From Thermodesulfobacteriota bacterium (GTDB lineage Bacteria > Desulfobacterota_D > UBA1144): a stretch of 44,148 nt of DNA. This document shows positions 18,095 through 28,858 of the stretch, piece by piece. The notes under the pieces are model-generated. The model had not been told where the DNA came from and ran no database searches. It saw nothing but the letters and a program-made list of their open reading frames with translations. The DNA is taken from NCBI GenBank assembly GCA_030835345.1, contig JAURPH010000007.1, positions 77,542-121,689 on the forward strand. Direction: 5' to 3'. The position numbers and the translations under genes are program-made. Position 1 is the first letter of the stretch, and every line of letters begins with the position of its first letter.

Positions 18095-18954
18095 GATTTT
18101 TATTCATCTTGTTTATTGCTCTTTTTATTACATCCTGTGATTTTAAAGAAAAAATAAGTGGTGCATCTTCGCAAATTTCGAGAGAGCAGGTATTAGAAAA
18201 ATTTAAAAAAAATTTTTCTGATGTTATTTCATCAGATGTAATACTAAGTGTCAGCTCCTTTAAAGATTCGCCAATAGAAGGCTTAAAAGAAGGGGTTATT
18301 TTATTTAAATCTCTAGAGGATACTAAGCAGTTGTCTTTTTTGATAACAAATGACGGAAATTATATAATTTTTAATCCTGAAATATACAACCTGTCTGGTC
18401 CAAAAAGAAATGATGAAATTCTTTCAAAGATTAACTTAGAAAAAATCCCGAACAAAGGTAATCCGAAATCCAAAATAGTAATCGTAGAATATTCTGACTT
18501 TCAATGTCCTGCCTGTAAATATGGCGCTACAAAAGTTTTACCAGCATTGGAAGCTGAATTTTCTAATGAGGTAAATATTTATTTTAAACACTTTCCACTA
18601 AGCTTTCATAAATGGGCTGATGATGCGGCTCGCTTAACGTCATGTATCAGCTTAGAGTTTGGTTCAGATGAATTTTGGAAAATGCATGATTTGATTTTTT
18701 TAAATCAAGAAAATTTTACAGAAGCAAATTTTAAAACACAGGTTAGCAAATTATTGATAGAAAAAAATTTAGATTTAGACACCTGTCTTGAAAGATATAA
18801 TGACGAGAAATATGATAAGTTTGTTCAGGATAGTATTGGTGAGGCAAAATCTTTAGGTGTTAATTCAACACCCACTTTTTTTGTTAATGGTCATATGATT
18901 AAGGGTGCAGATTTATTAAAAATAGTTGAAGCTATAAATAAATTTTCTAAATAA
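18091..18954 (+). CDS. DsbA/thioredoxin-fold lipoprotein with CPAC active site
   Basis: An exported thiol-disulfide oxidoreductase. Residues 1-16 form a lipoprotein signal (LFITSC, lipidation at Cys16). About 100 residues of unassigned N-terminal region precede a DsbA-type thioredoxin domain with CPAC at 139-142 (DFQCPACKYG) and the cis-Pro loop NSTPTFFVNG near the end. It probably introduces or isomerises disulfides in the periplasm. Translationally coupled to purB and followed after 44 bp by gshA. Confidence 0.88.
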   Translation: MRFLFILFIALFITSCDFKEKISGASSQISREQVLEKFKKNFSDVISSDVILSVSSFKDSPIEGLKEGVILFKSLEDTKQLSFLITNDGNYIIFNPEIYNLSGPKRNDEILSKINLEKIPNKGNPKSKIVIVEYSDFQCPACKYGATKVLPALEAEFSNEVNIYFKHFPLSFHKWADDAARLTSCISLEFGSDEFWKMHDLIFLNQENFTEANFKTQVSKLLIEKNLDLDTCLERYNDEKYDKFVQDSIGEAKSLGVNSTPTFFVNGHMIKGADLLKIVEAINKFSK

Positions 18955-18998
18955 AAAAATTAGATCTTAAAATAAGTTTTATTTTTGATGAGAAAGAA

Positions 18999-20162
18999 AT
19001 GTCTATATTGAATTATACAGATGAAATTATTACAAAAAATTTAAATAAAATTAATGAATGGATTGATAATAAGAAAGTGCTATCTGTTCCTCCTTTTTAT
19101 ACATCAACTGACATAAGGGTCTCAAACCAGAAGGTGGCTGCAGTCGACACAAATATTTTTCCTGCAGGATTTAATAATCTTTCAAATTTTTTTTTACATG
19201 AAGCTGCGAAAAATATAAAAATTTATATTGAAAAACTAAATTTATCAGTGGAAAGAGTATTAATTATTCCCGAGCTCCATACACGTAATCCATTCTATTG
19301 GGACAATATTCTTGCAATTCAAAAAATGTTTAAAATCGCAGGAATATCGAGCGATGTAGGCTTAATAATTGATGATGGAACAAGTTTTAGTATTGAATTT
19401 GATTCAACCTCGGATTTGAGGGTGAAAGCCGCAACTGTTGAAAAATCAGATAACAAAGTATTTGTGAAGGACTTCATGCCTGACTTAATTTTAGTTAATA
19501 ACGATTTTTCTACTCATTTTCCAAATATTTTAAATAACATTGATCAACCTGTAATTCCTCCAGTTGAAGTTGGATGGCACTCAAGAAGAAAAAATATTCA
19601 TTTTAATTTTTACAATTCATTGATTGATGAATTCTGTGAGATCTTTAATATAGATTCCAAGATTTTTCAATTAAAAACAGAATTAATTAAGAAGATAAAT
19701 GTGGACGAAGAGGATGATAGATTAAGAGTTGCTAGTTTAATTAATGAATTGAAAAGTAAAATAGATAGTGAACAGAATGTCTTTATAAAAAGTAATTCAG
19801 GAACTTATGGAATGTCAGTTATGCAAGTAAATGATGGAAGTGAATTTGTAAATCTAAACAGAAGTGGCAAGAAAAAAATGAAGGTTTCTAAAGGTGGAAA
19901 ACTACTCAGCGACTTAATAGTTCAGGAAGGAGTCGATTCCATATTTGGAAATAAAGAACCGGTTTATTATTTAATAGATTGCAAAGTATCAGGAGCTTTT
20001 TACAGAGTGAATGACAATAAGTCTTCAATAGACAATCTTAATACTAGAGGGATGTATTTTGAGCCCATATGTGAATCAGAATTGAATCCAACAATAAGTA
20101 TTATTTCTCAGATTGGTGCATTAGCTACAGGCTTAGAGATTCAGCATTTAACAGAATCATGA
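18999..20162 (+). CDS. gshA: Glutamate--cysteine ligase (proteobacterial non-E. coli family)
   Basis: First step of glutathione synthesis. 387 residues resembling the glutamate-cysteine ligase family first described from Acidithiobacillus: PPFYTSTDIR near residue 31, VAAVDTNIFPAGFNNLS at 47-63, PELHTRNPFYWDN at about 90, and FIKSNSGTYGMSVM for nucleotide binding. It is unlike the E. coli-type enzyme. A GAGAAAG purine run precedes the ATG. No glutathione synthetase gene is in the window. Its end lies 4 bp from the convergent clcA gene. Confidence 0.87.
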   Translation: MSILNYTDEIITKNLNKINEWIDNKKVLSVPPFYTSTDIRVSNQKVAAVDTNIFPAGFNNLSNFFLHEAAKNIKIYIEKLNLSVERVLIIPELHTRNPFYWDNILAIQKMFKIAGISSDVGLIIDDGTSFSIEFDSTSDLRVKAATVEKSDNKVFVKDFMPDLILVNNDFSTHFPNILNNIDQPVIPPVEVGWHSRRKNIHFNFYNSLIDEFCEIFNIDSKIFQLKTELIKKINVDEEDDRLRVASLINELKSKIDSEQNVFIKSNSGTYGMSVMQVNDGSEFVNLNRSGKKKMKVSKGGKLLSDLIVQEGVDSIFGNKEPVYYLIDCKVSGAFYRVNDNKSSIDNLNTRGMYFEPICESELNPTISIISQIGALATGLEIQHLTES

Positions 20163-20166
20163 CAGA

Positions 20167-21906
20167 TTAGTTGTTATCTTCATTAAGTGCTTTATTATAA
20201 GCTATCAGAGCATCTCTTCTGGCTAAAATGCCGATAATTTTTTTGGAACCATCCTTAGAAACTACAGGCAACATATCGCCCTTGTCCCAATGCCTTAAAA
20301 CTTCAAGCATAGATTCCTCGGGTGTGACTGTATTTACTTGAGTTGATGCAAGATCTTTCATAATTACTACGTCTTTCAACTCTTCTTCTAACACCCAACC
20401 TCTATAGTCTTGAACACTAATAATTCCAGATAGATTGTCATTTTCGTCTATTAATGGAAAAGTTGTTAGTTGAGTAGTTGGTAAAAATTCAATAAATTTT
20501 CCGAGTGTCATTTTTTCAGGAATAGTGACAACATCTCTTCTCATAATTTCACTTACCTTCATATTATTTAAAATATTTGATTCTTCATTTTGAACTATTT
20601 CAATATTATCTTTTTTAAAATAACAAGACTCAAAAGATCTCCCAATTATTAATCTATATATTGAAGTTCCGATAACAGAACTAATCATTACTGGTAATAC
20701 AGCTTGATATGTTTGCGTAAGTTCAAAAGTAAAAAATATTGAGGTTAATGGAGCCTGGGTCATTGCTGCTAGAAAGGTTCCCATTCCTACTATGGAATAT
20801 GAAATCGAAAGACTTCCCGCTTCTATTAAATCTTTATAGAATAGATTTTCAACACCAAAACCAAACAAATAGCCACAAAAAGCACCAAGAAAAATAGCTG
20901 GTGCAAATATTCCCCCAGGCCAACCGCTACTTAGGGTTATACTTGTAGCAATTGGTTTTAAAAGCAGAATACTTATAGCTATCAATAGAGTATATTCTGA
21001 TGTTAAAGCTTTTTGCATGGCTGAGTAGCCATTACCTAGAATTTCTAACCCTATTCCAAATGGTATGAAAGCAAGCAGTCCTAAGAGAATTCCACCAATG
21101 ATTGGTCTGATTTTTTGATCTGGTATTAAACTTTCAAATTTTCCTTCAATTAAGAAATGCATTTTTGTAAAGAATGATGAAGCAAGTCCAATACCAATAC
21201 CCATCAAAGCATAAATAAAAAGTTCATTATAGCTTATAAGTAGGAAATCAATTTCATAGAATATATTTGAATCAGAGCTATAAAACCCTGCTACAACAGT
21301 TGCCGTAGCAGCTGATATAACTACTGGTAAGAAACTCCTGATTTTAATGTTTCTCAATAATGCAACTTCTTCGACAAAAAGAACTCCTGTTATAGGAGCA
21401 TTAAATGTTGCTGCAATTGCTCCCGCAATTCCACATGCAATAAAAATTTTTAAGTCAGACTTTTTTATCCTTATTTTTTGTCCAACAATACTCCCTATGG
21501 AACCACCAAGCTGTGCCATGGGACCTTCTTGACCAACTGAACCCCCAAATCCTAGTGATATAATTTGAGAGAAAGCTTTTGTTATGGTTTCTTTTATTGT
21601 TATAATTCCACTACCTTGAGAGACATTATGGATAAATCTGTGAAATTTATAACCTAATATATCGTCTTTTTTCGAAATATATGTAAGGAAAAAAAGAATC
21701 AGTCCGCCTATCAGGGTACCAAAGATTGTCATATTTCTGTTAGCTAAAGGGTCTAGAAAAGATGCAGTGAGCTTACTGTACAAGTAATGAAAGATTACAT
21801 TGGAAAAACCAGCACATATTCCAACAATGAAACCTATTAAGATGAAATAAGTATATTGATTGTTCCATAATTCATAAATTGTATTTAATAATTTTCTTTT
21901 AGGCAT
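20167..21906 (-). CDS. ClC-family chloride channel/exchanger with C-terminal CBS pair
   Basis: 579 residues: a ClC membrane domain (about 1-430) and two CBS domains (about 445-570). The filter and gate motifs are visible: GSGIIT at 98-103 (the GSGIP position), SVGQEGPMAQLGG with gating Glu127, and GWPGGIFAPAIFLGAFCGYLFG. The CBS pair (VSEIMRRDVVTIPE, later TVNTVTPEES-like repeats) normally senses nucleotides. Whether it is a channel or a H+/Cl- exchanger cannot be settled here. Divergent from the cation antiporter. Confidence 0.92.
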   Translation of the reverse strand: MPKRKLLNTIYELWNNQYTYFILIGFIVGICAGFSNVIFHYLYSKLTASFLDPLANRNMTIFGTLIGGLILFFLTYISKKDDILGYKFHRFIHNVSQGSGIITIKETITKAFSQIISLGFGGSVGQEGPMAQLGGSIGSIVGQKIRIKKSDLKIFIACGIAGAIAATFNAPITGVLFVEEVALLRNIKIRSFLPVVISAATATVVAGFYSSDSNIFYEIDFLLISYNELFIYALMGIGIGLASSFFTKMHFLIEGKFESLIPDQKIRPIIGGILLGLLAFIPFGIGLEILGNGYSAMQKALTSEYTLLIAISILLLKPIATSITLSSGWPGGIFAPAIFLGAFCGYLFGFGVENLFYKDLIEAGSLSISYSIVGMGTFLAAMTQAPLTSIFFTFELTQTYQAVLPVMISSVIGTSIYRLIIGRSFESCYFKKDNIEIVQNEESNILNNMKVSEIMRRDVVTIPEKMTLGKFIEFLPTTQLTTFPLIDENDNLSGIISVQDYRGWVLEEELKDVVIMKDLASTQVNTVTPEESMLEVLRHWDKGDMLPVVSKDGSKKIIGILARRDALIAYNKALNEDNN

Positions 21907-22034
21907 ATATTTAAACCAGTATTAATAATACCAATAACTTTATATTAATATTCACTAAATAAAATCATTATTTATTATGTTTGACTAGGCCATTTTTTCA
22001 TGCGAAAATTTAGTCGTTTTAATTGGTCTAAATT

Positions 22035-23282
22035 ATGTCAATCGATGATCCAAATTCATATACTCTTGGTAGTTTTTTTCTTGCTTTAGCTAGCATTTTC
22101 ATAGTTGGAAAAATAGTAAGTTCGTTGTTTGTTAAATATAAGCAACCTGAGGTTCTTGGTGAATTAATTGCAGGAGTTTTGCTTGGGATTTTTGGATTGA
22201 TACCATTATATGGTGAATTGGGCTATGATTTCTTCCATCTTCTATCAGAAGTTGGTGTTGCAATTCTATTGTTTGAAATTGGACTAGAAACAGATTTAGA
22301 TGATTTAATAAATGTAGGTTTGCCATCTTTAATAGTTGGTATTATTGGAGTAGTAGCCCCATTTGGCCTGGGATATTTTACGGTTTATGCTCTTGCAGAC
22401 TTAAATTTTGTTGATTTCGGCTCAGAAACAGCACAATTCCTTACAGCCCTAACAATAGGAGCAACTTTGACAGCAACAAGTGTTGGAATTACAGCCAGAG
22501 TTCTTTCTGAACTTGGAAAATTAAAGTCAACTGAAGCAAAAGTAGTACTAGGTGCTGCAGTTATTGATGATGTCCTGGGTTTAATTATCCTTGCTGTAGT
22601 CAGTGGAATTATATCTACATCATCTATGAGTGCAACTTCAGATATTAGTATCAGCTCTTCAGCAATATTAATCATATCAGCTAAGGCTTTTGGCTTTTTA
22701 ATACTTGCTATATTGCTCGGAAATTTGTTCACAAAAAAATTATTTATATTTATATATAACCTAAAAGCAAGAGGAAGCCTTTTGTTGGGTGCCTTAGCTT
22801 ATACCTTTATTTTTGCCTATTTAGCACAATTTGCAGGTCTGGCTCCAATTATTGGGGCATTTGCCGCAGGGTTGCTTTTGGCAAAAACTAACCAAAAAGA
22901 TCTTATCGAAGATAGATTGAAACCAGTTGCAGATGTTTTTATTCCTATCTTTTTTATTATGGTTGGGTCAGCTGTAGACATAACAGCTTTTAACCCCTTT
23001 ATTAAGGAAAATATTGCTGTTATAATTTTGGCTTTAGTTTTATTTGTAGTCGCAGTTATTGGTAAAGTAATTAGTGGCATAGGAGCTTATAAGCTTAATG
23101 TCAACAAATTGGTTATTGGCATTGGTATGATACCTAGAGGAGAAGTAGGATTAATTTTTGCCTCAATGGGTCTAGTTTCAGGAGTTTTAACGAAAAGTGA
23201 ATACTCAGCTCTTACAATAATGGTTATGCTGACAACTTTCGTTGCACCACCACTATTGTATAAGTTTTTTAGAGATAAATAA
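22035..23282 (+). CDS. CPA2-family cation/proton antiporter
   Basis: A 415-residue inner-membrane protein with about 12 helices, of the Kef/NapA/GerN type. The EVLGELIAGVLLG motif lies near residue 40, AAVIDDVLGLIIL at about 172-184 carries the transport Asp pair, and GLAPIIGAFAAGLLLA follows. It has no C-terminal regulatory TrkA domain, unlike KefB/KefC, so Na+/H+ exchange is more likely than glutathione-gated K+ efflux. Its stop overlaps the b' ATG by 1 bp (TAATG), tying it to the ATP synthase operon. Confidence 0.9.
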   Translation: MSIDDPNSYTLGSFFLALASIFIVGKIVSSLFVKYKQPEVLGELIAGVLLGIFGLIPLYGELGYDFFHLLSEVGVAILLFEIGLETDLDDLINVGLPSLIVGIIGVVAPFGLGYFTVYALADLNFVDFGSETAQFLTALTIGATLTATSVGITARVLSELGKLKSTEAKVVLGAAVIDDVLGLIILAVVSGIISTSSMSATSDISISSSAILIISAKAFGFLILAILLGNLFTKKLFIFIYNLKARGSLLLGALAYTFIFAYLAQFAGLAPIIGAFAAGLLLAKTNQKDLIEDRLKPVADVFIPIFFIMVGSAVDITAFNPFIKENIAVIILALVLFVVAVIGKVISGIGAYKLNVNKLVIGIGMIPRGEVGLIFASMGLVSGVLTKSEYSALTIMVMLTTFVAPPLLYKFFRDK

Positions 23283-23803
23283 TGAAGAAATTAATTTTTA
23301 TTTTTTATATTTTAATAACTAATATATCGAAGGCGGCAGATACCTCTAATATGTTGAGTGTCGATAAATCATATTTTATAGAATTAGCACTATATTTAGG
23401 AATAATTCTTTTTTTAAATAAATTTTTATTTCAGCCACTTTTAACCTTGAAAGAGAATCGAGATATAGAAAGTTCTGTTAGGCTAGAAAGAGCTGATAGT
23501 ATGAAAGATCAAGCAAAAAAATTAGAGGATGAATACAAACAAAAAATCTCCGAAGTTAGATTTGATATTGAAAAATCAGCTGTGGACAGAATAAACAAGG
23601 CTAAGTCTGACGCAGATGAGGCTGTAAAGAATGCGAAAAATATATCATTGGATAAAATCGAAGAATCCAGAAACAATTTGGAATCTTCGAAAATTCTCAC
23701 AAAAATTGAAAATTTGACTGATAAAGATGTCTCAGAAGGTAATGATGATGTTAGTATCCAAATTAGAGAAATTGCTGAGGCTATAAAGGTTAAGGTAGGT
23801 TAG
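23282..23803 (+). CDS. ATP synthase subunit b' (peripheral stalk)
   Basis: 173 residues. A hydrophobic N-terminal segment (3-17, ending SKAA, possibly a cleaved signal) is followed by a membrane helix (about 31-52) and a long charged coiled coil rich in Lys, Glu and Asp. Paired with the next b-type gene, it forms the heterodimeric stalk found in cyanobacteria, alphaproteobacteria and deltaproteobacteria. Coupled to the antiporter upstream and ending directly against the next ATG. Confidence 0.85.
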   Translation: MKKLIFIFYILITNISKAADTSNMLSVDKSYFIELALYLGIILFLNKFLFQPLLTLKENRDIESSVRLERADSMKDQAKKLEDEYKQKISEVRFDIEKSAVDRINKAKSDADEAVKNAKNISLDKIEESRNNLESSKILTKIENLTDKDVSEGNDDVSIQIREIAEAIKVKVG

Positions 23804-24316
23804 ATGGAAGAAATAAATACTGTAGCTCAATTAAAATTTGCTTCACAACATTTATTTAACCTTATATGTTTTATTGGAATTCTTTATTATTTCCTTAGAA
23901 AACCAGTATCAGTTTTCTTTGTTAACAGATCAAAAAATATTGAGGAATCGATAAATACTGCAAAAAATATAATTGATGAAGCTCAACAAAAATACGATGA
24001 AAATTCAATGAAAATTAACCAGCTAGATAATGAAGCAACATCTATTAATAAGTCGTCTGAAAATATTGTGGAATCAAAAATAGATGATATCAATAACAAT
24101 GCAAATTCTATGGTTTCAATGATAGAAAAAGATACTGAAGAAATTATTAAGCTTGAGTCGAATAAAATTGATTCACAAATACGATCCGCAATGATTCAAA
24201 AGGCCATTAAAATTTCTGAGAATGATTTAAAACAGAAATTAACCGATGAAAAAGATGAAGAATTAATTATATCATATCTGGCGGAGGTCAAAAAAGATGT
24301 CATCAGCAACAGTTAA
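23804..24316 (+). CDS. atpF: ATP synthase subunit b (peripheral stalk)
   Basis: 170 residues. One N-terminal membrane helix (about 13-30, LFNLICFIGILYYFLRKPV) is followed by a long coiled coil that holds F1 against the a subunit. It begins immediately after the b' stop. Its last 20 bp overlap the delta gene. Confidence 0.88.
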   Translation: MEEINTVAQLKFASQHLFNLICFIGILYYFLRKPVSVFFVNRSKNIEESINTAKNIIDEAQQKYDENSMKINQLDNEATSINKSSENIVESKIDDINNNANSMVSMIEKDTEEIIKLESNKIDSQIRSAMIQKAIKISENDLKQKLTDEKDEELIISYLAEVKKDVISNS

Positions 24317-24815
24317 TGACTTTTTTCAAGCTATAACATCATCTGGCACATCCAAAGATGATTTAAATATTATTTATGATTCTGTTCAAAAATTTTCAGA
24401 AGTTACTTCAAAAAATAAAGATGTAAAAGTTTTTTTAAGTAATGATATTTATCCTGCTGAATCAAAGATAGATGTTATAAAAGATGTTATCGGTGAAAAG
24501 CAGCAAGCAATTAATTTTTTTAAAACAATTATAGACTTTGGGATTTTGAATGATTTAATCGACTCTTCTGAGTTCTTCTTAAAAAAAATTAGAAGTATTC
24601 TCTCAAAAGTTAAAGTTAAAGTTGTAGTTTCATCTTTAAATCAAAGAAAAGAAGAAATTGTTAGAAAAGGTCTTGAAGAAATCTGGGGTACTGATTTGGA
24701 AATAGATTTCTTTATTGATGAAGATATTATTGGTGGTGTAATCCTTCAAGTAGAAGATAAGTTTTTTGATGGCTCCATCAGTGGAAAATTAAAGCAAATA
24801 AACAATATTATATAA
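24297..24815 (+). CDS. atpH: ATP synthase subunit delta
   Basis: 172 residues. Sits on top of F1 and binds the b stalk. The conserved C-terminal segment [25 protein letters not shown] is the delta/OSCP signature. The start inside the b gene is supported by a GGAGG at 24283-24287, 9 bp upstream of the ATG. Confidence 0.92.
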   Translation: MSSATVNDFFQAITSSGTSKDDLNIIYDSVQKFSEVTSKNKDVKVFLSNDIYPAESKIDVIKDVIGEKQQAINFFKTIIDFGILNDLIDSSEFFLKKIRSILSKVKVKVVVSSLNQRKEEIVRKGLEEIWGTDLEIDFFIDEDIIGGVILQVEDKFFDGSISGKLKQINNII

Positions 24816-24831
24816 GATAGGAGATTGTAAA

Positions 24832-26337
24832 ATGGCAGATGCTAATATCCAAAATATAAGCGAACAGCTAAAAAATAAAATTAAAGGACTTGAATCAAAT
24901 TTTAAGTCTGACGAAGTCGGTACTGTAACTTCTGTTGGTGACGGTATTGCTAAAGTCTATGGATTAGATCAAGCCATGGCCGGAGAACTTGTATCTTTTG
25001 ATAACGGAGTAATAGGATTAGTTTTAAATCTAGAAGAGGATAGTGTTGGTGTAGCAATTTTTGGAGATGATAGCTCTGTTTTAGAAGGAGATACTGTTAA
25101 AAGAACTGGTGATATTGCTCAGGTTGGAGTAGGTAACTCAATGTTGGGAAGAGTAGTTAATGGCCTGGGAGAACCTGTAGATGGTAAGGGCGATATTCAA
25201 GCTACAGAATTCAAACCTGTTGAAATAAAAGCTCCAGGTGTTATTGCAAGGAAATCTGTTAATGAACCGCTTCAAACAGGAATTAAGGCTATTGACTCTA
25301 TGATACCAATAGGAAGAGGACAAAGAGAACTGATCTTGGGTGATAGACAAACTGGAAAAACAGCTATTGCTGTTGATACGATTATAAACCAGAAAGGAAA
25401 AGGAGTTAATTGTATTTATGTGGCCATTGGTCAAAAACAGTCCACGGTTGCACAGGTTGTAGAAAAACTAAAAGAGAACGGAGCTTTTGAATATACAACA
25501 GTTGTGGCAGCTAATGCCAGTGACCCAGCACCGTATCAATTCCTTTCACCCTTTACTGGGTGTGCAATAGGAGAGTATTTTAGAGATAACGGACAACATG
25601 CATTAGTTATTTATGATGATTTAACTAAACACGCATATTCTTACAGACAGCTTTCACTTCTTCTTAGAAGACCTCCAGGTAGAGAAGCTTATCCAGGTGA
25701 TGTCTTTTATTTACATTCAAGATTACTTGAGAGAGCAGCCAAAATGAGTGATGAGCTTGGTGGAGGTTCATTGACCGCACTTCCAATAATTGAGACTCAG
25801 GCTGGTGATGTTTCTGCATATATTCCAACAAATGTAATATCAATAACAGATGGTCAAATATTCCTTGAAACTGACTTATTTTACTCAGGTGTGAGACCCG
25901 CAATTAATGTTGGACTTTCAGTTTCAAGAGTTGGAGGTTCAGCTCAAGTTAAAAGCATGAAAAAAGTTGCTGGTACATTAAGGCTTGATTTAGCTCAGTA
26001 TAGGGAAGTCGAAGCATTTTCTCAATTTGCTTCTGATCTTGATGAAGCTACAAAGTCTCAACTTCAGAGAGGGTCTAGATTAGTTGAAGCTTTAAAGCAA
26101 GGACAATATGTTCCACTACCTGTAGAAAAACAAGTCCTTCTATCATTTGCTGTTACAAATGGTTTTGCTGATGAGATTGATACTGATAAAATCCTAGATT
26201 ATGAAGAAAAATTATATGAATATTTTGATGCTAATCATAAATCTATTTTAGACGACTTGAAAACAAATTATTCAGATGAAATTATTTCATCCTTAAAATC
26301 AGCTTTGGAAAAATTTAAAGAGGTATATTCTTCATAA
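24832..26337 (+). CDS. atpA: ATP synthase subunit alpha
   Basis: 501 residues, full length. P-loop GDRQTGKT at about 170, the [20 protein letters not shown]-terminal barrel, and the signature [17 protein letters not shown]. Non-catalytic nucleotide-binding subunit of F1. An AGGAG ribosome site precedes the ATG. The gamma ATG follows the stop without a gap. Confidence 0.98.
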   Translation: MADANIQNISEQLKNKIKGLESNFKSDEVGTVTSVGDGIAKVYGLDQAMAGELVSFDNGVIGLVLNLEEDSVGVAIFGDDSSVLEGDTVKRTGDIAQVGVGNSMLGRVVNGLGEPVDGKGDIQATEFKPVEIKAPGVIARKSVNEPLQTGIKAIDSMIPIGRGQRELILGDRQTGKTAIAVDTIINQKGKGVNCIYVAIGQKQSTVAQVVEKLKENGAFEYTTVVAANASDPAPYQFLSPFTGCAIGEYFRDNGQHALVIYDDLTKHAYSYRQLSLLLRRPPGREAYPGDVFYLHSRLLERAAKMSDELGGGSLTALPIIETQAGDVSAYIPTNVISITDGQIFLETDLFYSGVRPAINVGLSVSRVGGSAQVKSMKKVAGTLRLDLAQYREVEAFSQFASDLDEATKSQLQRGSRLVEALKQGQYVPLPVEKQVLLSFAVTNGFADEIDTDKILDYEEKLYEYFDANHKSILDDLKTNYSDEIISSLKSALEKFKEVYSS

Positions 26338-27174
26338 ATGCCAAGTTTAAAAGAAATTAGAACAAAAATATCTAGTGTTAAAAGCACTAAGAGAATAATG
26401 CAAGCAATGAAAATGATTGCAACTGTGAAATATGCAAAAACTCAGGTCATGATTAATTCATTTAGACCCTATTATGATGCTTATCAAAAAATAATTGCGA
26501 CTGTTTCAAAAATGCCTACTAAAAGTGGAGAGAAATTTCTTAAAAAAAGAGAGGGTGATAATGATTTATTAGTTTTGATTTCTTCAGATCGAGGCTTATG
26601 CGGTTCTTACAATACTAGCTTATTTAGAAAAGTAGAGAAAGAAGATGCAACATATTCAGCTAAGTTGTTCGTAGGAAAAAAAGGGCAAGATTACTTTAAG
26701 GAAAATAGCCTTTATGGTGAAGAAATTTCTTTTACTGAAAAAAATTATAAAGAGGTAGGTAGGGATATTTCTGATAAACTTTTAAGTTCTTATTTAAATG
26801 ATGAGCTCTCTAATATATACATAGGATATAATCATTTTGTTAGTGCTATCGTACAAGAGCCAAAAATAGCTAAAGTTTTACCTTTTGAAAATACCGGAGA
26901 AGGTGAAGGGTTGAGTGCTGATGTGCTGATTGAGCCTGATGTAGAATCATTTGTTGACATAGTATTTCCACAATATTTTAATTTAATAGTTTGTAGTATT
27001 TTACTTGATGCTATCACTAGCGAACATGCAGCAAGAACGGCTGCAATGGATAATGCTACAAAGAATGCTGATGAAATAATTAAAGAAACAACTAAGTTGT
27101 TTAATAAAACAAGGCAAGCTTCTATTACAAAGGAATTAATGGACATTGTAAATGGAGCCGAGGCAGTTAAATAA
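26338..27174 (+). CDS. atpG: ATP synthase subunit gamma
   Basis: 278 residues. The rotor shaft of F1. The N-terminal helix SLKEIRTKISSVKSTKRIMQAMKMIATVK and the C-terminal helix ARTAAMDNATKNADEIIKETTKLFNKTRQASITKEL form the coiled-coil axle. ISSDRGLCGSYNTSL is the family motif. Near-normal length. Confidence 0.97.
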   Translation: MPSLKEIRTKISSVKSTKRIMQAMKMIATVKYAKTQVMINSFRPYYDAYQKIIATVSKMPTKSGEKFLKKREGDNDLLVLISSDRGLCGSYNTSLFRKVEKEDATYSAKLFVGKKGQDYFKENSLYGEEISFTEKNYKEVGRDISDKLLSSYLNDELSNIYIGYNHFVSAIVQEPKIAKVLPFENTGEGEGLSADVLIEPDVESFVDIVFPQYFNLIVCSILLDAITSEHAARTAAMDNATKNADEIIKETTKLFNKTRQASITKELMDIVNGAEAVK

Positions 27175-27184
27175 GGAGTTTTAA

Positions 27185-28594
<1,410 letters not shown>

Positions 28595-28858
28595 ATGGAA
28601 ACTTCTTTTAAGCTTAAAATCTTAACTCCTGACGGAATATTGTTTTCTGATTCTGCAAGACAAGTTACTGCTAGAAATTCTACTGGTGAATTTGGAGTAC
28701 TTCCTGGTCATACTGTTTTTGCATCAGATATAGTTAGTGGAAAAATGGATATAATTTCTCAAACTGGAGAGAATATGTCTTTTGAAGTTGGAAATGGCTT
28801 GATAAGTGTTGAAGGAGAAGAAGTTACTATTGCTCTTGATTCTGGCACTAAAGTTTAA
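28595..28858 (+). CDS. atpC: ATP synthase subunit epsilon, beta-sandwich domain only
   Basis: Only 87 residues, against about 130-140 in most bacteria. The whole N-terminal beta-sandwich is present (FKLKILTPDGILFSD, TGEFGVLPGHT, GLISVEGEEVTIALD). The two C-terminal helices that can insert into F1 and inhibit ATP hydrolysis are absent. The stop is shared in a TTAA with the stop of the convergent inositol-phosphate synthase gene, so there is no room for a frameshifted remainder. Short epsilons are known in a few lineages such as green sulfur bacteria. Confidence 0.93.
   Translation: METSFKLKILTPDGILFSDSARQVTARNSTGEFGVLPGHTVFASDIVSGKMDIISQTGENMSFEVGNGLISVEGEEVTIALDSGTKV

Noticed and set aside
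21907-22034. Promoter from TTGACT at 21981 for the antiporter/ATP synthase operon
   Set aside because: No acceptable -10 hexamer at 16-18 bp, so I could not support a promoter call, although one must lie in this region or nearby.
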